Of a stretch of 43,227 nucleotides of DNA, positions 15,305-23,133 are shown in pieces; positions within the stretch are counted from its first letter, which is position 1, and the number at the start of each line of letters is the position of its first letter. The stretch is from contig NZ_JYOA01000013.1 of NCBI RefSeq assembly GCF_000955805.1, positions 1 to 43,227 of the forward strand, given 5' to 3'. Source of the stretch: Pseudomonas sp. 21. Lineage in GTDB: Bacteria > Pseudomonadota > Gammaproteobacteria > Pseudomonadales > Pseudomonadaceae. The position numbers and the translations under genes are program-made. The notes beneath the pieces were generated by a model that saw nothing but the letters and a program-made list of their open reading frames with translations, did no database searches and was not told where the DNA came from.

Positions 15305-15697
15305 CTAGTTCAGCATCCAGGGCTGCACGGGCGGACTGAGCAGCGTGCGCTGAATGGCGCCTTCCAGTTCGTCGAGGTCCGCCGACTTGGGCAACACGGG
15401 GTAAGGCGCACCCTCCTCGCCCTGCTCCGCCCAGGGCGAGAGCACGAGTACGCGCATGCGCGGACGCAGCGGAAGGCAGGCTTCGATCAGCGCCGCTCCC
15501 GTCAGTGGCCCGGTGAGCTGCTCGTCGATCAGGAACAGGTCGATGACCGAAGACGACACCAGATGCTCGATGGCTTCTTCCTCACTGAGGGCGCTGAGCA
15601 CCGCGTGTCCCTGTCCGAGCAGATGCTCTTCCAGGCGCTGGAGTTGTTCGGGCGTTTCCTCGAGGACCAGCACCATCTTGTTGTCGTGTGCTTGCAT
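15305..15697 (-). CDS. Stand-alone receiver-domain response regulator
   Basis: Single-domain receiver of 130 aa with no output domain. The acidic pocket is E13-E14 (VLVLEETPEQ), the phospho-acceptor is D58 in DLFLIDEQLTG, and the conserved lysine is in VLPKSADLDELEGAI. Glu replaces the usual Asp pair, so metal binding may be weaker, though such variants occur. GGGAG precedes the ATG. It lies 41 bp downstream of a 98-aa gene and upstream of a 57-aa gene on the same strand. It could work by protein-protein contact; no kinase is nearby. Confidence 0.8.
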   Translation of the reverse strand: MQAHDNKMVLVLEETPEQLQRLEEHLLGQGHAVLSALSEEEAIEHLVSSSVIDLFLIDEQLTGPLTGAALIEACLPLRPRMRVLVLSPWAEQGEEGAPYPVLPKSADLDELEGAIQRTLLSPPVQPWMLN

Positions 15698-15738
15698 GTG
15701 CGTCTCTCCCTTGTCGAGCTGGGGCTCTGCAATATGGG

Positions 15739-16035
15739 CTATCGAGTGCAGAAGCCGAGCAAGTTCCACGCCTGTTTGTCGCTGGAGGCCCGAGCCCCGC
15801 CGCAGAGCCGCTCGCCTGGCAGGTGATCGCACGGCGCCAGCAGCAGAATGCCCGAATGGGCGATTTGCTCGATGCAGAATGCCCGGCGATGGGGCGCGCA
15901 GCAGGAGAACAGCGAACCGATATGCCCCACCACCGCCCCGATCAGGTTCAGGGTGAGCAACGTCAGGTGCCGGGTGACGGTTCGCTGGGCGGAAATCTCG
16001 CCTGGCGCGGCGAGCCGGGTGACATGGGTATTCAT
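15739..16035 (-). CDS. Small hypothetical protein, 98 aa
   Basis: Unrecognised 98-aa protein. It is accepted as real because AGGAG stands eight bases before the ATG and the codons show the strong G/C third-position bias of neighbouring genes. The central part (about residues 24-48) is hydrophobic (LTLLTLNLIGAVVGHIGSLF) and could be a membrane span, and the protein is rich in cysteine. It ends 41 bp before the receiver gene and probably shares its transcript. Confidence 0.5.
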   Translation of the reverse strand: MNTHVTRLAAPGEISAQRTVTRHLTLLTLNLIGAVVGHIGSLFSCCAPHRRAFCIEQIAHSGILLLAPCDHLPGERLCGGARASSDKQAWNLLGFCTR

Positions 16036-16334
16036 CGGCGCCTCTCCTGGGAGGACTTGCCACTAGCAGTGACTGGGCATCCCGACGTTCAACCGGAACG
16101 CCGTGCACAGGGAACCGGCGACCGTTCAGGCGCAATACCTGAACCTTCGATAGGGTTTCGGCTCACACCCCACAGCAGACCCGTGCGCGCCCGGTTCATC
16201 CGGGCCGGGCGGGCGGCATCGCTTTCCGGCAGGTCGCAGGCGCCGAAAGGTCCGTCTAACCTCCAATCGGAAACGCATCCGCGAGCGGCCACTGCCCCTG
16301 GACACGCTGCTGTGACTCGCGAAAGGAGGTTCAG
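16036..16334. other. Divergent gap before the phosphoribosyltransferase gene
   Basis: About 300 bp without a gene, between a minus-strand and a plus-strand start. GAACCT at about 16140 followed by TCACA after 16 bases vaguely resembles an AlgU/RpoE-type promoter, but the match is poor. Nothing else stands out. Confidence 0.35.
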
Positions 16335-16976
16335 ATGCCCTCAGTGCAATACACCAACCGTCGCCATGCCGGCGTGGCGCTGGCCATGGCCCTGCGCGAC
16401 ATGCCGCTGGAAAACCCGCTGGTCCTCGCCCTGCCCCGCGGTGGCGTGCCAGTCGCCAGGGAGATCGCCCGGGCGCTGGGCGCGCCGCTGGATGTATTGC
16501 TGGTGCGCAAGATCGGCGCGCCGGGCAACGAGGAGTTCGCCCTCGGCGCCATCGTCGACGGCCCCGAACCGAACTGGGTGGTGGACGAGCAGATGCTCGA
16601 GCGTTTCGACCCGCCGCCGGAGTGGTTCGAGCAGCAGGTGCTGGAGCAAATCCGCGAGCTGGAGCGCCGGCGGGTGCTCTACCGCGGCGTGAAGGCACCG
16701 GCGCAACTGGAGGACCGCGACCTGATCGTGGTCGATGACGGCCTGGCAACCGGCAGCAGCATGCGCGCCGCCCTGAAGTGCCTGCGTGCGCAGCATCCGC
16801 ACAAGGTGGTGCTGGCCGTGCCGGTCGGCCCCGCGGAAACCGTGCAGAAACTGCGCGATGAGGTGGATGCGCTGGTATGCCTGGACACGCCGTCGCCGTT
16901 CCGTGCGGTGGGTGACCATTACCGGGACTTTCATCAGCTCAGCGACCAGGAAGTGATCGACCTGCTGGCCAAGTAG
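16335..16976 (+). CDS. Phosphoribosyltransferase-family protein (COG1926)
   Basis: Protein of 213 aa with a type I phosphoribosyltransferase fold. The PRPP-binding motif is LIVVDDGLATGSSM, near residue 135. LALPRGGVPVAREIARALG near residue 32 and LVRKIGAPGNEEFALGAI are hallmarks of the COG1926 group, whose members are often annotated as putative phosphoribosyltransferases of unknown substrate. AAGGAGG stands five bases before the ATG. It is monocistronic, followed by a REP pair. In many Pseudomonas-like genomes such genes sit with stress proteins, consistent with the neighbours. Confidence 0.85.
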   Translation: MPSVQYTNRRHAGVALAMALRDMPLENPLVLALPRGGVPVAREIARALGAPLDVLLVRKIGAPGNEEFALGAIVDGPEPNWVVDEQMLERFDPPPEWFEQQVLEQIRELERRRVLYRGVKAPAQLEDRDLIVVDDGLATGSSMRAALKCLRAQHPHKVVLAVPVGPAETVQKLRDEVDALVCLDTPSPFRAVGDHYRDFHQLSDQEVIDLLAK

Positions 16977-16992
16977 GCGCGCTTGAGATTTC

Positions 16993-17070
16993 GTAGGAGC
17001 GAGCTTGCTCGCGAACGAGTATCCCGGCGGCGCCGCAGTTGAGCGGTTCGCGAGCCAGCTCGCTCCTGCA
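16993..17070. repeat. REP palindrome pair
   Basis: Two inverted REP arms, GTAGGAGCGAGCTTGCTCGC on the left and a variant GTTCGCGAGCCAGCTCGCTC on the right, separated by about 30 bp. It lies between two convergent genes. Confidence 0.85.
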
Positions 17071-17092
17071 GCGGATGGGCAGGCTGCGGGGT

Positions 17093-18133
17093 TCAGGCGC
17101 TTTCGCGTTCCAGCACCCGGCAACCGAGCAGGTTCAGTCGTTCCGCCACGCCCTCCAGCGGCACCGCGCCGATCGACTGCAGCACGCGCAGCGCGGCGAT
17201 CTCGCCGATCTCGCGGGCCGGCGGCTTGATGGTGGACAGGCTCGGCAGCAGCATCGGCGCGAAGGGGTAGTCGCCGAAGCCCAGCACCGCGCAATCCTCG
17301 GGAATCTTCAATCCGGCGCGCTGGCCGGCCAGCAGGCCGCCGGCGGCAAGGTTGTCGTTGGCGAAGACGATCGCCTCGGGGCGTTCCGATCCTCTGGCCA
17401 TCAATGCTTCCATGGCCTGCCGCCCAGCCTCGAAGGGTGCACTTTCGGTGGGCACGAACATCCAGGGCTCGCCACCCAGTTCGCGCAAGGTATCGGCATA
17501 GCCGTCGCGTCGGTCCAGGGCGCTGAAGTCTCCCGGCGCGCTGTTCTGCACGAAGGCGATTCGCCGGTAGCCCTTGCCGTGCAGGTAGTGCACGGCATCC
17601 ACGCCGACCTGGTAGTGGGAAAAACCGACCTGGATCGGCGCGCGCCCAGGCTGGTAGTCCCACACCTCCACCACTGGCATATCCGCCGCTGCGATCAGCT
17701 TTTCGGTGGCCGGCGTATGGAAATGGCTGGTCAACACCAGTGCCGCCGGGTTCCAGCCGAGGAAGGCGCGCACGGCGCTTTCTTCCTTGTCCTCGGAGAA
17801 GTAGCTGGAGGCCAGCAGCAACTGGTAGCCGTGGGCGGCCAGGGTGTCGCTGAACGCCTGGATGGTGTCGGCGAAGATCGGTCCGGAAATGTTCGGCACC
17901 ACCATCCCCACCACCCTGCCCCGCGCCGACGCCAGCCCGCCAGCCACCTGGTTGGGCACGTAGCCCAGTTCCTCCACCGCCGCGCCGATGCGCTCGCGCA
18001 GGTCATCCGACAACTGCGCCGGCTGATTGAAGTAGCGCGACACGCTGATGGCGGAAACCCTCGCCAGCTGTGCCACGGCGGTCAGCGTCACGCGCCCTGC
18101 GCCACGGCGTTTGCGCGGTGTCTGGTTGGCCAA
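17093..18133 (-). CDS. LacI-family transcriptional regulator
   Basis: Repressor of 346 aa with an N-terminal HTH (VTLTAVAQLARVSAISVSRY, residues 16-35), the hinge region GLASARG and a periplasmic-binding-protein-like effector domain. The overall look is that of the GntR-type branch of LacI regulators. The start is TTG, with GGAG seven bases upstream. It is divergent from a TonB receptor, and a perfect palindrome TGTTAGCGCTAACA lies in between at the predicted receptor promoter. LacI regulators usually sense sugars or sugar phosphates, which is relevant for interpreting the neighbouring monooxygenase cluster. Confidence 0.88.
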   Translation of the reverse strand: MANQTPRKRRGAGRVTLTAVAQLARVSAISVSRYFNQPAQLSDDLRERIGAAVEELGYVPNQVAGGLASARGRVVGMVVPNISGPIFADTIQAFSDTLAAHGYQLLLASSYFSEDKEESAVRAFLGWNPAALVLTSHFHTPATEKLIAAADMPVVEVWDYQPGRAPIQVGFSHYQVGVDAVHYLHGKGYRRIAFVQNSAPGDFSALDRRDGYADTLRELGGEPWMFVPTESAPFEAGRQAMEALMARGSERPEAIVFANDNLAAGGLLAGQRAGLKIPEDCAVLGFGDYPFAPMLLPSLSTIKPPAREIGEIAALRVLQSIGAVPLEGVAERLNLLGCRVLERESA

Positions 18134-18185
18134 TTCGGCGCTCCTGTTTCTGTATTTCAGGAATATAAACGTAATTTTTAATTAT

Positions 18186-18215
18186 TTGACGATCTATCTG
18201 GCAATTCAGGATACT
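18186..18215 (+). promoter_or_regulatory. Predicted promoter of the TonB receptor operon
   Basis: TTGACG (18186-18191) and GATACT (18210-18215) with an 18-bp spacer. The predicted start of transcription falls at the left edge of the LacI-type operator, fitting repression by the divergent regulator. Confidence 0.5.
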
Positions 18216-18221
18216 CGCCGA

Positions 18222-18235
18222 TGTTAGCGCTAACA
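18222..18235. promoter_or_regulatory. LacI-type operator TGTTAGCGCTAACA
   Basis: A perfect 14-bp palindrome with the general form of LacI/GalR operators, located between a LacI-family gene and its divergent target and overlapping the predicted +1 of the TonB receptor promoter. Confidence 0.75.
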
Positions 18236-18354
18236 ACACAAACTGTCCGCAACGATCCCAGCCACTCGCACGAGCGAGCGCTCGTGACAGTCCCGCAGAA
18301 AAAGGCGCCCCGGCAAAGAGAACCGAGGGCGGACCAGGGCACGAAGGAGTGGCT

Positions 18355-20613
18355 ATGCAATCGCAACAACGGGGGACGCTCGGCCGTCCGCAATTCACGG
18401 GTCGACGCAGCGCGCTGGCCCTGGGCATCGCCAGCGTGATCGGGGCGCTGGCCTGCAGCGTGCAGGCAGCCGAAGCCACTGGCGGCGACACCCGGTCCGC
18501 CGACTCGGCACCGACGCTCAAGGCAGTGACCGTCACCGCGACCCGCCGCGAAGAGTCGCTGCAGAAGGTCCCGGTCGCGGTCTCGGTGATCGACGGCGAA
18601 CAGCTGGAGCGCGACAACCGCAACAACGTGTCGAGCATCGTCCAGCAGGTGCCGACCCTGAATTTCCGCACCGGCGCCTCGAACAAGGACACCTCGCTGT
18701 TCGTCCGTGGCGTGGGCACCATTTCCACCTCCCCTGGCGTCGAGCCCAGCGTGTCGACGGTGATCGACGGCGTGGTGCTCGGCCGCCCCGGCCAGGCGAC
18801 CCTGGACCTGCTCGACGTGGAACGCATCGAAGTGCTGCGCGGCCCGCAGGGCACGCTGTTCGGCAAGAACGCCTCGGCCGGCGTGCTCAACGTGGTCACC
18901 CGCGAGGTGCCGGACGAAACCACCGGCTACATCGACTACTCGCACTTCGGCGGCGGCAACGAGAACCGCACCCGCTTCGGCATCGGCGGCACGCTGATCC
19001 CCGGCAAGCTCAAGGCCAGCGTCACCACCCTGCTGGGCAGCTACGACGGCAACGTCGACAACGTCTACAACGGCCACGAGGTGAACGGCTACAACCGTGC
19101 CGGCGCCCGCACCAAGTTCGAGCTGACCCCGAACGACGACCTCAAGGTCACGCTGATCGCCGACTACATGAAGGGCAATGACGACAGCCCCAGTGGCGTC
19201 ATCACCAGCTCCAGCAGCGCAGCCTTCACCAGCGCCCTGCGCCCGGTAACGCCGGACAGCGACAACCGCAAGATCAACAGCGACTACCGCACCCACGTCG
19301 ACGACACCAACAAGGGCCTGTCGGCGCAGCTGGACTGGAACCTGGGCGACTACACCCTGACGTCCATCAGCGCCTGGCGGGGCTGGGACAACACCCAGTG
19401 GCAGGATGGCGACCGGCTTTCGCAGGTCACCGCGAGCATTCCCAGCTCCCACGACAAGGGCGAGCTGAACTACGACCAGTATTCCCAGGAGCTGCGCCTG
19501 GCCTCGCCCAGGGGTGAATTCCTCGAATACGTCGGCGGCCTGTACTACATGCACGCCGTGGACGACGAGACCTACCGCCGCGTGGTGACCTCCACCACTG
19601 CGCAGAACACCGGCGTGGCCGACTACGGCACGCGCAGCGACACCTACGCGGTATTCGGCGAGAGCACGCTGAACTTCACCGAGGATTTCCGTGGCATCGC
19701 CGGCCTGCGCTACACCCACGATGACCTGGAATACGACCATCGCCGGCGCTCCACCTCGGCCACGGCGGTGACCGGCATCCAGCCGTCCACGTCCAGCTCC
19801 GGCTCCACCGACGAGGACGGCTGGTCCGGCCGCCTCGGCCTGCAGTACGACCTCAGCGAACAACTCACCAGCTACGTCACTTACTCGCGCGGCTACAAGG
19901 GCCCGGCGTACAACGTGTTCTTCAACATGCAGCCGCGCGATACCGAGGCGCTCAAGCCGGAGACTTCCAACTCCTGGGAAGCCGGCCTGAAGGCCACCGC
20001 GCTGGACAACCGCCTGACCGCCAACCTGGCGGTGTTCCACACCGTCTACGACAACTACCAGGCGAACTTCTACGACACCGTCGCCGGCCAGGTGGTGACC
20101 CGCCTGATCAACGCCGGCAAGGTGAAGACCGAGGGCGCCGAGCTGGACTTCAGCTACCAGGCCACCCGCCAGCTGAAGCTTTCCGGCGCCGTTGCCTACA
20201 CCAAGGCACGCATCGACAGCTTCGCCTGCCCGGCGGGCGCCGCTGCCGCCTGCAACGTCGATGGCAAGCCGCTGCCCTTCTCGCCGGACTGGAAGAGTTA
20301 CGTCCGCGCCGACTACAGCATCCCGCTGGACAACGGCCTGGATGTGGAACTGGGCACCGACTACAGCTGGCAGGACAAGGTGCAGTACGACCTCAGCCAG
20401 AACCCCGACACCATCCAGGGCGCCTACGGCCTGTGGGGCGCCAGCATCGCCCTGGCCGACTACAACGACGGCTGGCGCGTCGCCCTGCTGGGCAAGAACC
20501 TCACCGACAAGTCCTACTCGCCCCTGCTGGCCACCGGTGGCAGCTACATCTACCGCATGGTGCCGCGCGACGACGGGCGCTACTTCGGCGTCGAGTTGCG
20601 CAAGGACTTCTGA
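18355..20613 (+). CDS. TonB-dependent outer-membrane receptor
   Basis: Outer-membrane gated channel of 752 aa. An N-terminal signal (cleavage near CSVQA, about residue 38) precedes a plug domain with VTVTATRREESLQKVPVAVS, LFVRGVGT and RIEVLRGPQGTLFGKN. A 22-strand-type barrel follows, ending in the aromatic YFGVELRKDF. No N-terminal signalling domain is present, so it is not an anti-sigma transducer. ATG at 18355 has AAGGAG six bases upstream; the in-frame GTG at 18349 abuts that site. Neighbours (flavin monooxygenase, aldo/keto reductase, sulfonate-type binding protein) suggest an organosulfur ligand rather than iron. Confidence 0.88.
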   Translation: MQSQQRGTLGRPQFTGRRSALALGIASVIGALACSVQAAEATGGDTRSADSAPTLKAVTVTATRREESLQKVPVAVSVIDGEQLERDNRNNVSSIVQQVPTLNFRTGASNKDTSLFVRGVGTISTSPGVEPSVSTVIDGVVLGRPGQATLDLLDVERIEVLRGPQGTLFGKNASAGVLNVVTREVPDETTGYIDYSHFGGGNENRTRFGIGGTLIPGKLKASVTTLLGSYDGNVDNVYNGHEVNGYNRAGARTKFELTPNDDLKVTLIADYMKGNDDSPSGVITSSSSAAFTSALRPVTPDSDNRKINSDYRTHVDDTNKGLSAQLDWNLGDYTLTSISAWRGWDNTQWQDGDRLSQVTASIPSSHDKGELNYDQYSQELRLASPRGEFLEYVGGLYYMHAVDDETYRRVVTSTTAQNTGVADYGTRSDTYAVFGESTLNFTEDFRGIAGLRYTHDDLEYDHRRRSTSATAVTGIQPSTSSSGSTDEDGWSGRLGLQYDLSEQLTSYVTYSRGYKGPAYNVFFNMQPRDTEALKPETSNSWEAGLKATALDNRLTANLAVFHTVYDNYQANFYDTVAGQVVTRLINAGKVKTEGAELDFSYQATRQLKLSGAVAYTKARIDSFACPAGAAAACNVDGKPLPFSPDWKSYVRADYSIPLDNGLDVELGTDYSWQDKVQYDLSQNPDTIQGAYGLWGASIALADYNDGWRVALLGKNLTDKSYSPLLATGGSYIYRMVPRDDGRYFGVELRKDF

Positions 20614-20626
20614 TCGCTTGAAGCAA

Positions 20627-20652
20627 GCGGCGCCGGCTCGCCCCGGCGCCGC
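20627..20652 (+). promoter_or_regulatory. GC-rich stem-loop between receptor and monooxygenase
   Basis: Perfect 10-bp arms GCGGCGCCGG and CCGGCGCCGC around a six-base loop, 13 bases after the receptor stop. There is no T-run, so it is probably an mRNA processing or attenuation element inside the operon. Confidence 0.45.
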
Positions 20653-20709
20653 CGACAACAACACCCACGCCGCCTTGCGTCCTCCCAACGGACACACAGG
20701 AAACCCGAC

Positions 20710-22032
20710 ATGACACGCACCCTTTCCCTAGGCGCCTTTCTCATGGCCACCGGTCACCACGTCTCGGCGTGGCGCCACCCCGACGTGCCGGCCAACGGCG
20801 GCCTCGACTTCCGCCTCTACAAGCGCCTGGCGCAAGTGGCCGAAGCGGCGAAGTTCGATGCCGTCTTCGTTGCCGACAGCGTGGCCGCACCCACGGCGGA
20901 TATTGCCAGCCGCATGGCGCGCTCCGATCACTTCGAGCCCCTGACGCTGCTCTCGGCGCTGGCGGCGGTGACCGAGCGCATCGGCCTCGTCGCTACCGTG
21001 ACCACCAGCTACAACGAGCCCTACCACGTGGCGCGCAAGTTCGCCTCGCTGGACCACCTTTCCGGCGGGCGCTCAGGCTGGAACCTGGTGACCTCCGACG
21101 CTGCTGCCGAGGCGCTGAACTTCAACCGCCAGGAGCACTTCGGCCACGCCGAGCGCTACGCCCGCGCGCGGGAGTTCCATGAAGTGGTGACTGGCCTGTG
21201 GGACAGCTGGGAAGACGACGCCTTCACCCGCGACAAGGCCAGCGGTCAGTACTACGACCCGGCCAAGCTGCACGTGCTGAACCACGAAGGCGAGCACTTC
21301 CGCGTGCAGGGGCCTCTCAACGTGGCGCGCTCGCCCCAGGGCCGCCCGGTCATCGTCCAGGCCGGCAGCTCCGAAACCGGCCGCGAGCTGGCCGCGCAGA
21401 CCGCCGAAGTGGTGTTCACCGCGCAGACTTCACTGGCTGCCGCCCGCGACTTCTACAGCGACCTCAAAGGCCGCCTGGGCAAGTTCGGCCGCACGCCGGA
21501 TGAGCTGAAAATCATGCCCGGCATGTTCGTGGTGGTTGGCCAGAGCCAGAGCGAAGCGCAGGAGAAATTCGAGGAATTCCAGGAACTGGTGGAGCCGCAG
21601 GTCGGAGTCGCCCTGCTGTCGCGCATGCTCGGCAACTTCGATCTCTCCGCCTACCCGCTGGATGGCCCGCTGCCCGAACTGCCGCTGACCGACAGCGGCC
21701 AGCGCAGCCGCCAGCTGCTGCTCACCGAACTGGCCGGACGCGAGAACCTCACCCTCGCCCAGCTGGGCCGGCGCATCGCCGGCGGGCGCGGGCACTACAG
21801 CCTGATCGGCACGCCGGCGCAGATCGCCGACGAGCTCCAGGCCTGGTTCGAAGGCGGCGCCGCCGACGGCTTCAACGTACTGGTGCCGCACCTGCCGGGC
21901 GGGCTGGAAGATGTCGCCAACTTCGTGGTGCCGGAACTGCAGCGTCGCGGACTGTTCCGTCGCGACTACAGCGGCAGCACCCTGCGCGACCACCTCGGGC
22001 TCAAGCGCCCGGCCAATCGCTACACCCGCTGA
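20710..22032 (+). CDS. NtaA/SnaA/DszA-family FMNH2-dependent monooxygenase
   Basis: Flavin-dependent two-component monooxygenase of 440 aa. The start (LGAFLMATGHHVSAWRHPD), FDAVFVADS, the segment TSYNEPYHVARKFASLDHLS and the nearby GRSGWNLVTSD are standard for the NtaA/SnaA/DszA/DmoA group, which cleaves C-N or C-S bonds in nitrilotriacetate, dibenzothiophene sulfone, dimethylsulfide and similar substrates. No flavin reductase is encoded nearby, so FMNH2 must come from elsewhere. It lies between a TonB receptor and an aldo/keto reductase, with about 96 and 53 bp gaps. Substrate unknown; an organosulfur compound is likely from context. Confidence 0.87.
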   Translation: MTRTLSLGAFLMATGHHVSAWRHPDVPANGGLDFRLYKRLAQVAEAAKFDAVFVADSVAAPTADIASRMARSDHFEPLTLLSALAAVTERIGLVATVTTSYNEPYHVARKFASLDHLSGGRSGWNLVTSDAAAEALNFNRQEHFGHAERYARAREFHEVVTGLWDSWEDDAFTRDKASGQYYDPAKLHVLNHEGEHFRVQGPLNVARSPQGRPVIVQAGSSETGRELAAQTAEVVFTAQTSLAAARDFYSDLKGRLGKFGRTPDELKIMPGMFVVVGQSQSEAQEKFEEFQELVEPQVGVALLSRMLGNFDLSAYPLDGPLPELPLTDSGQRSRQLLLTELAGRENLTLAQLGRRIAGGRGHYSLIGTPAQIADELQAWFEGGAADGFNVLVPHLPGGLEDVANFVVPELQRRGLFRRDYSGSTLRDHLGLKRPANRYTR

Positions 22033-22044
22033 CTCGATGACCTG

Positions 22045-22074
22045 CGGGCCGGTGACCAAGCTGGCCCGGCTTTT
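22045..22074 (+). terminator. Attenuator-like stem-loop after the monooxygenase
   Basis: CGGGCC (22045-22050) pairs with GGCCCG (22063-22068), extended inward by a G-C and a G-T pair, and is followed by GCTTTT. It lies in the 53-bp gap before the aldo/keto reductase and may partially terminate. Confidence 0.45.
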
Positions 22075-22085
22075 ACGGAGACGAT

Positions 22086-23129
22086 ATGACCTACCTCGCC
22101 CACCCCGACCGTTACCAGCGCGTCCCCTACCGTCGCGTCGGCCGCAGCGGCCTGGTGTTGCCCGCCCTCTCCCTCGGCCTGTGGCACAACTTCGGCGACA
22201 GCGTGCCGCTGGAGCGTCAGCGCGCCCTGCTGCGCACTGCCTTCGACCTGGGCATCAACCACTTCGACCTGGCGAACAACTACGGTCCGCCCTACGGCAG
22301 CGCCGAGATCAACTTCGGCCGCCTGCTGCGCGAGGACTTCGCCGCCTACCGCGACGAACTGGTGATCTCCACCAAGGCCGGCTGGGACATGTGGCCCGGT
22401 CCCTACGGCCAGGGCGGCAGCTCGCGCAAGTACCTGCTCTCCAGCCTCGACCAGAGCCTGCAACGCCTGGGCGTGGACTACGTGGACATCTTCTACTCGC
22501 ACCGCTTCGACCCGGACACGCCGCTGGAAGAAACCGCCGGCGCACTGGCCAGCGCCGTACAACAGGGCAAGGCGCTGTACGTCGGCATCTCTTCCTACTC
22601 CGCCGGCAAGACCGCAGAACTGGCCGCGCTGCTGAAAGAATGGAAGGTTCCGCTGCTGATCCACCAGCCGGCCTACAACCTGTTCAACCGCTGGGTGGAA
22701 AAGGACCTGCTGGCCACCACCGACGAACTGGGCGCCGGGGTCATTGCCTTCACTCCGCTGGCCCAGGGGCTGCTCACCGACCGTTACCTGAACGGCGTGC
22801 CGGCTGATGCTCGGGTGAACCAGCCGGGCGGCGCCTCGCTGCGGCCGGAGCACCTGTCCGAGGACAACCTGCGCCGCGCCCGCGCGCTGAACGAGATTGC
22901 CCAGCGCCGCGGCCAGAGCCTGGCGCAACTGGCGCTGGCCTGGGTACTGCGTGATACCCGCGTGACGTCCGCGCTGATCGGCGCGAGCCGTCCGGAGCAG
23001 ATCGTCGAGAATGTCGCCGCCCTGGACAACCTCGTCTTCAGCGCGGAAGAACTGGCAGAGATCGATCGCCACGCGGTGGAAGGCGGGATCAACCTCTGGG
23101 AAAAACCCTCCCACGACTGGAAGGAATGA
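22086..23129 (+). CDS. Aldo/keto reductase (YghZ/MgrA-like)
   Basis: NADPH-dependent carbonyl reductase of 347 aa with a TIM-barrel fold. The catalytic tetrad is visible as D61 and Y66 (HFDLANNYGPPYG), K97 (VISTKAGWDMWPGPYG) and H139 (FYSHRFD). The GWDMWPGPYG segment is typical of the YghZ group that reduces L-glyceraldehyde 3-phosphate and related aldehydes. Its stop is four bases from the next start, so the genes are tightly coupled. A reductase beside an FMNH2 monooxygenase could remove the aldehyde made by C-S cleavage, as SmoB does after SmoC in sulfoquinovose catabolism. That role here is inference. Confidence 0.88.
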   Translation: MTYLAHPDRYQRVPYRRVGRSGLVLPALSLGLWHNFGDSVPLERQRALLRTAFDLGINHFDLANNYGPPYGSAEINFGRLLREDFAAYRDELVISTKAGWDMWPGPYGQGGSSRKYLLSSLDQSLQRLGVDYVDIFYSHRFDPDTPLEETAGALASAVQQGKALYVGISSYSAGKTAELAALLKEWKVPLLIHQPAYNLFNRWVEKDLLATTDELGAGVIAFTPLAQGLLTDRYLNGVPADARVNQPGGASLRPEHLSEDNLRRARALNEIAQRRGQSLAQLALAWVLRDTRVTSALIGASRPEQIVENVAALDNLVFSAEELAEIDRHAVEGGINLWEKPSHDWKE

Positions 23130-23133
23130 GCCT

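Noticed and set aside
18349-18354. GTG start two codons before the TonB receptor ATG
   Set aside because: It abuts the AAGGAG site directly, leaving no spacer; ATG 18355 is six bases away.
18178-20697. Long open frame of 839 codons on the minus strand opposite the TonB receptor
   Set aside because: It is an antisense frame of a GC-rich gene: Val/Ala/Gly-rich translation, no domain, and the opposite strand encodes a clear receptor.
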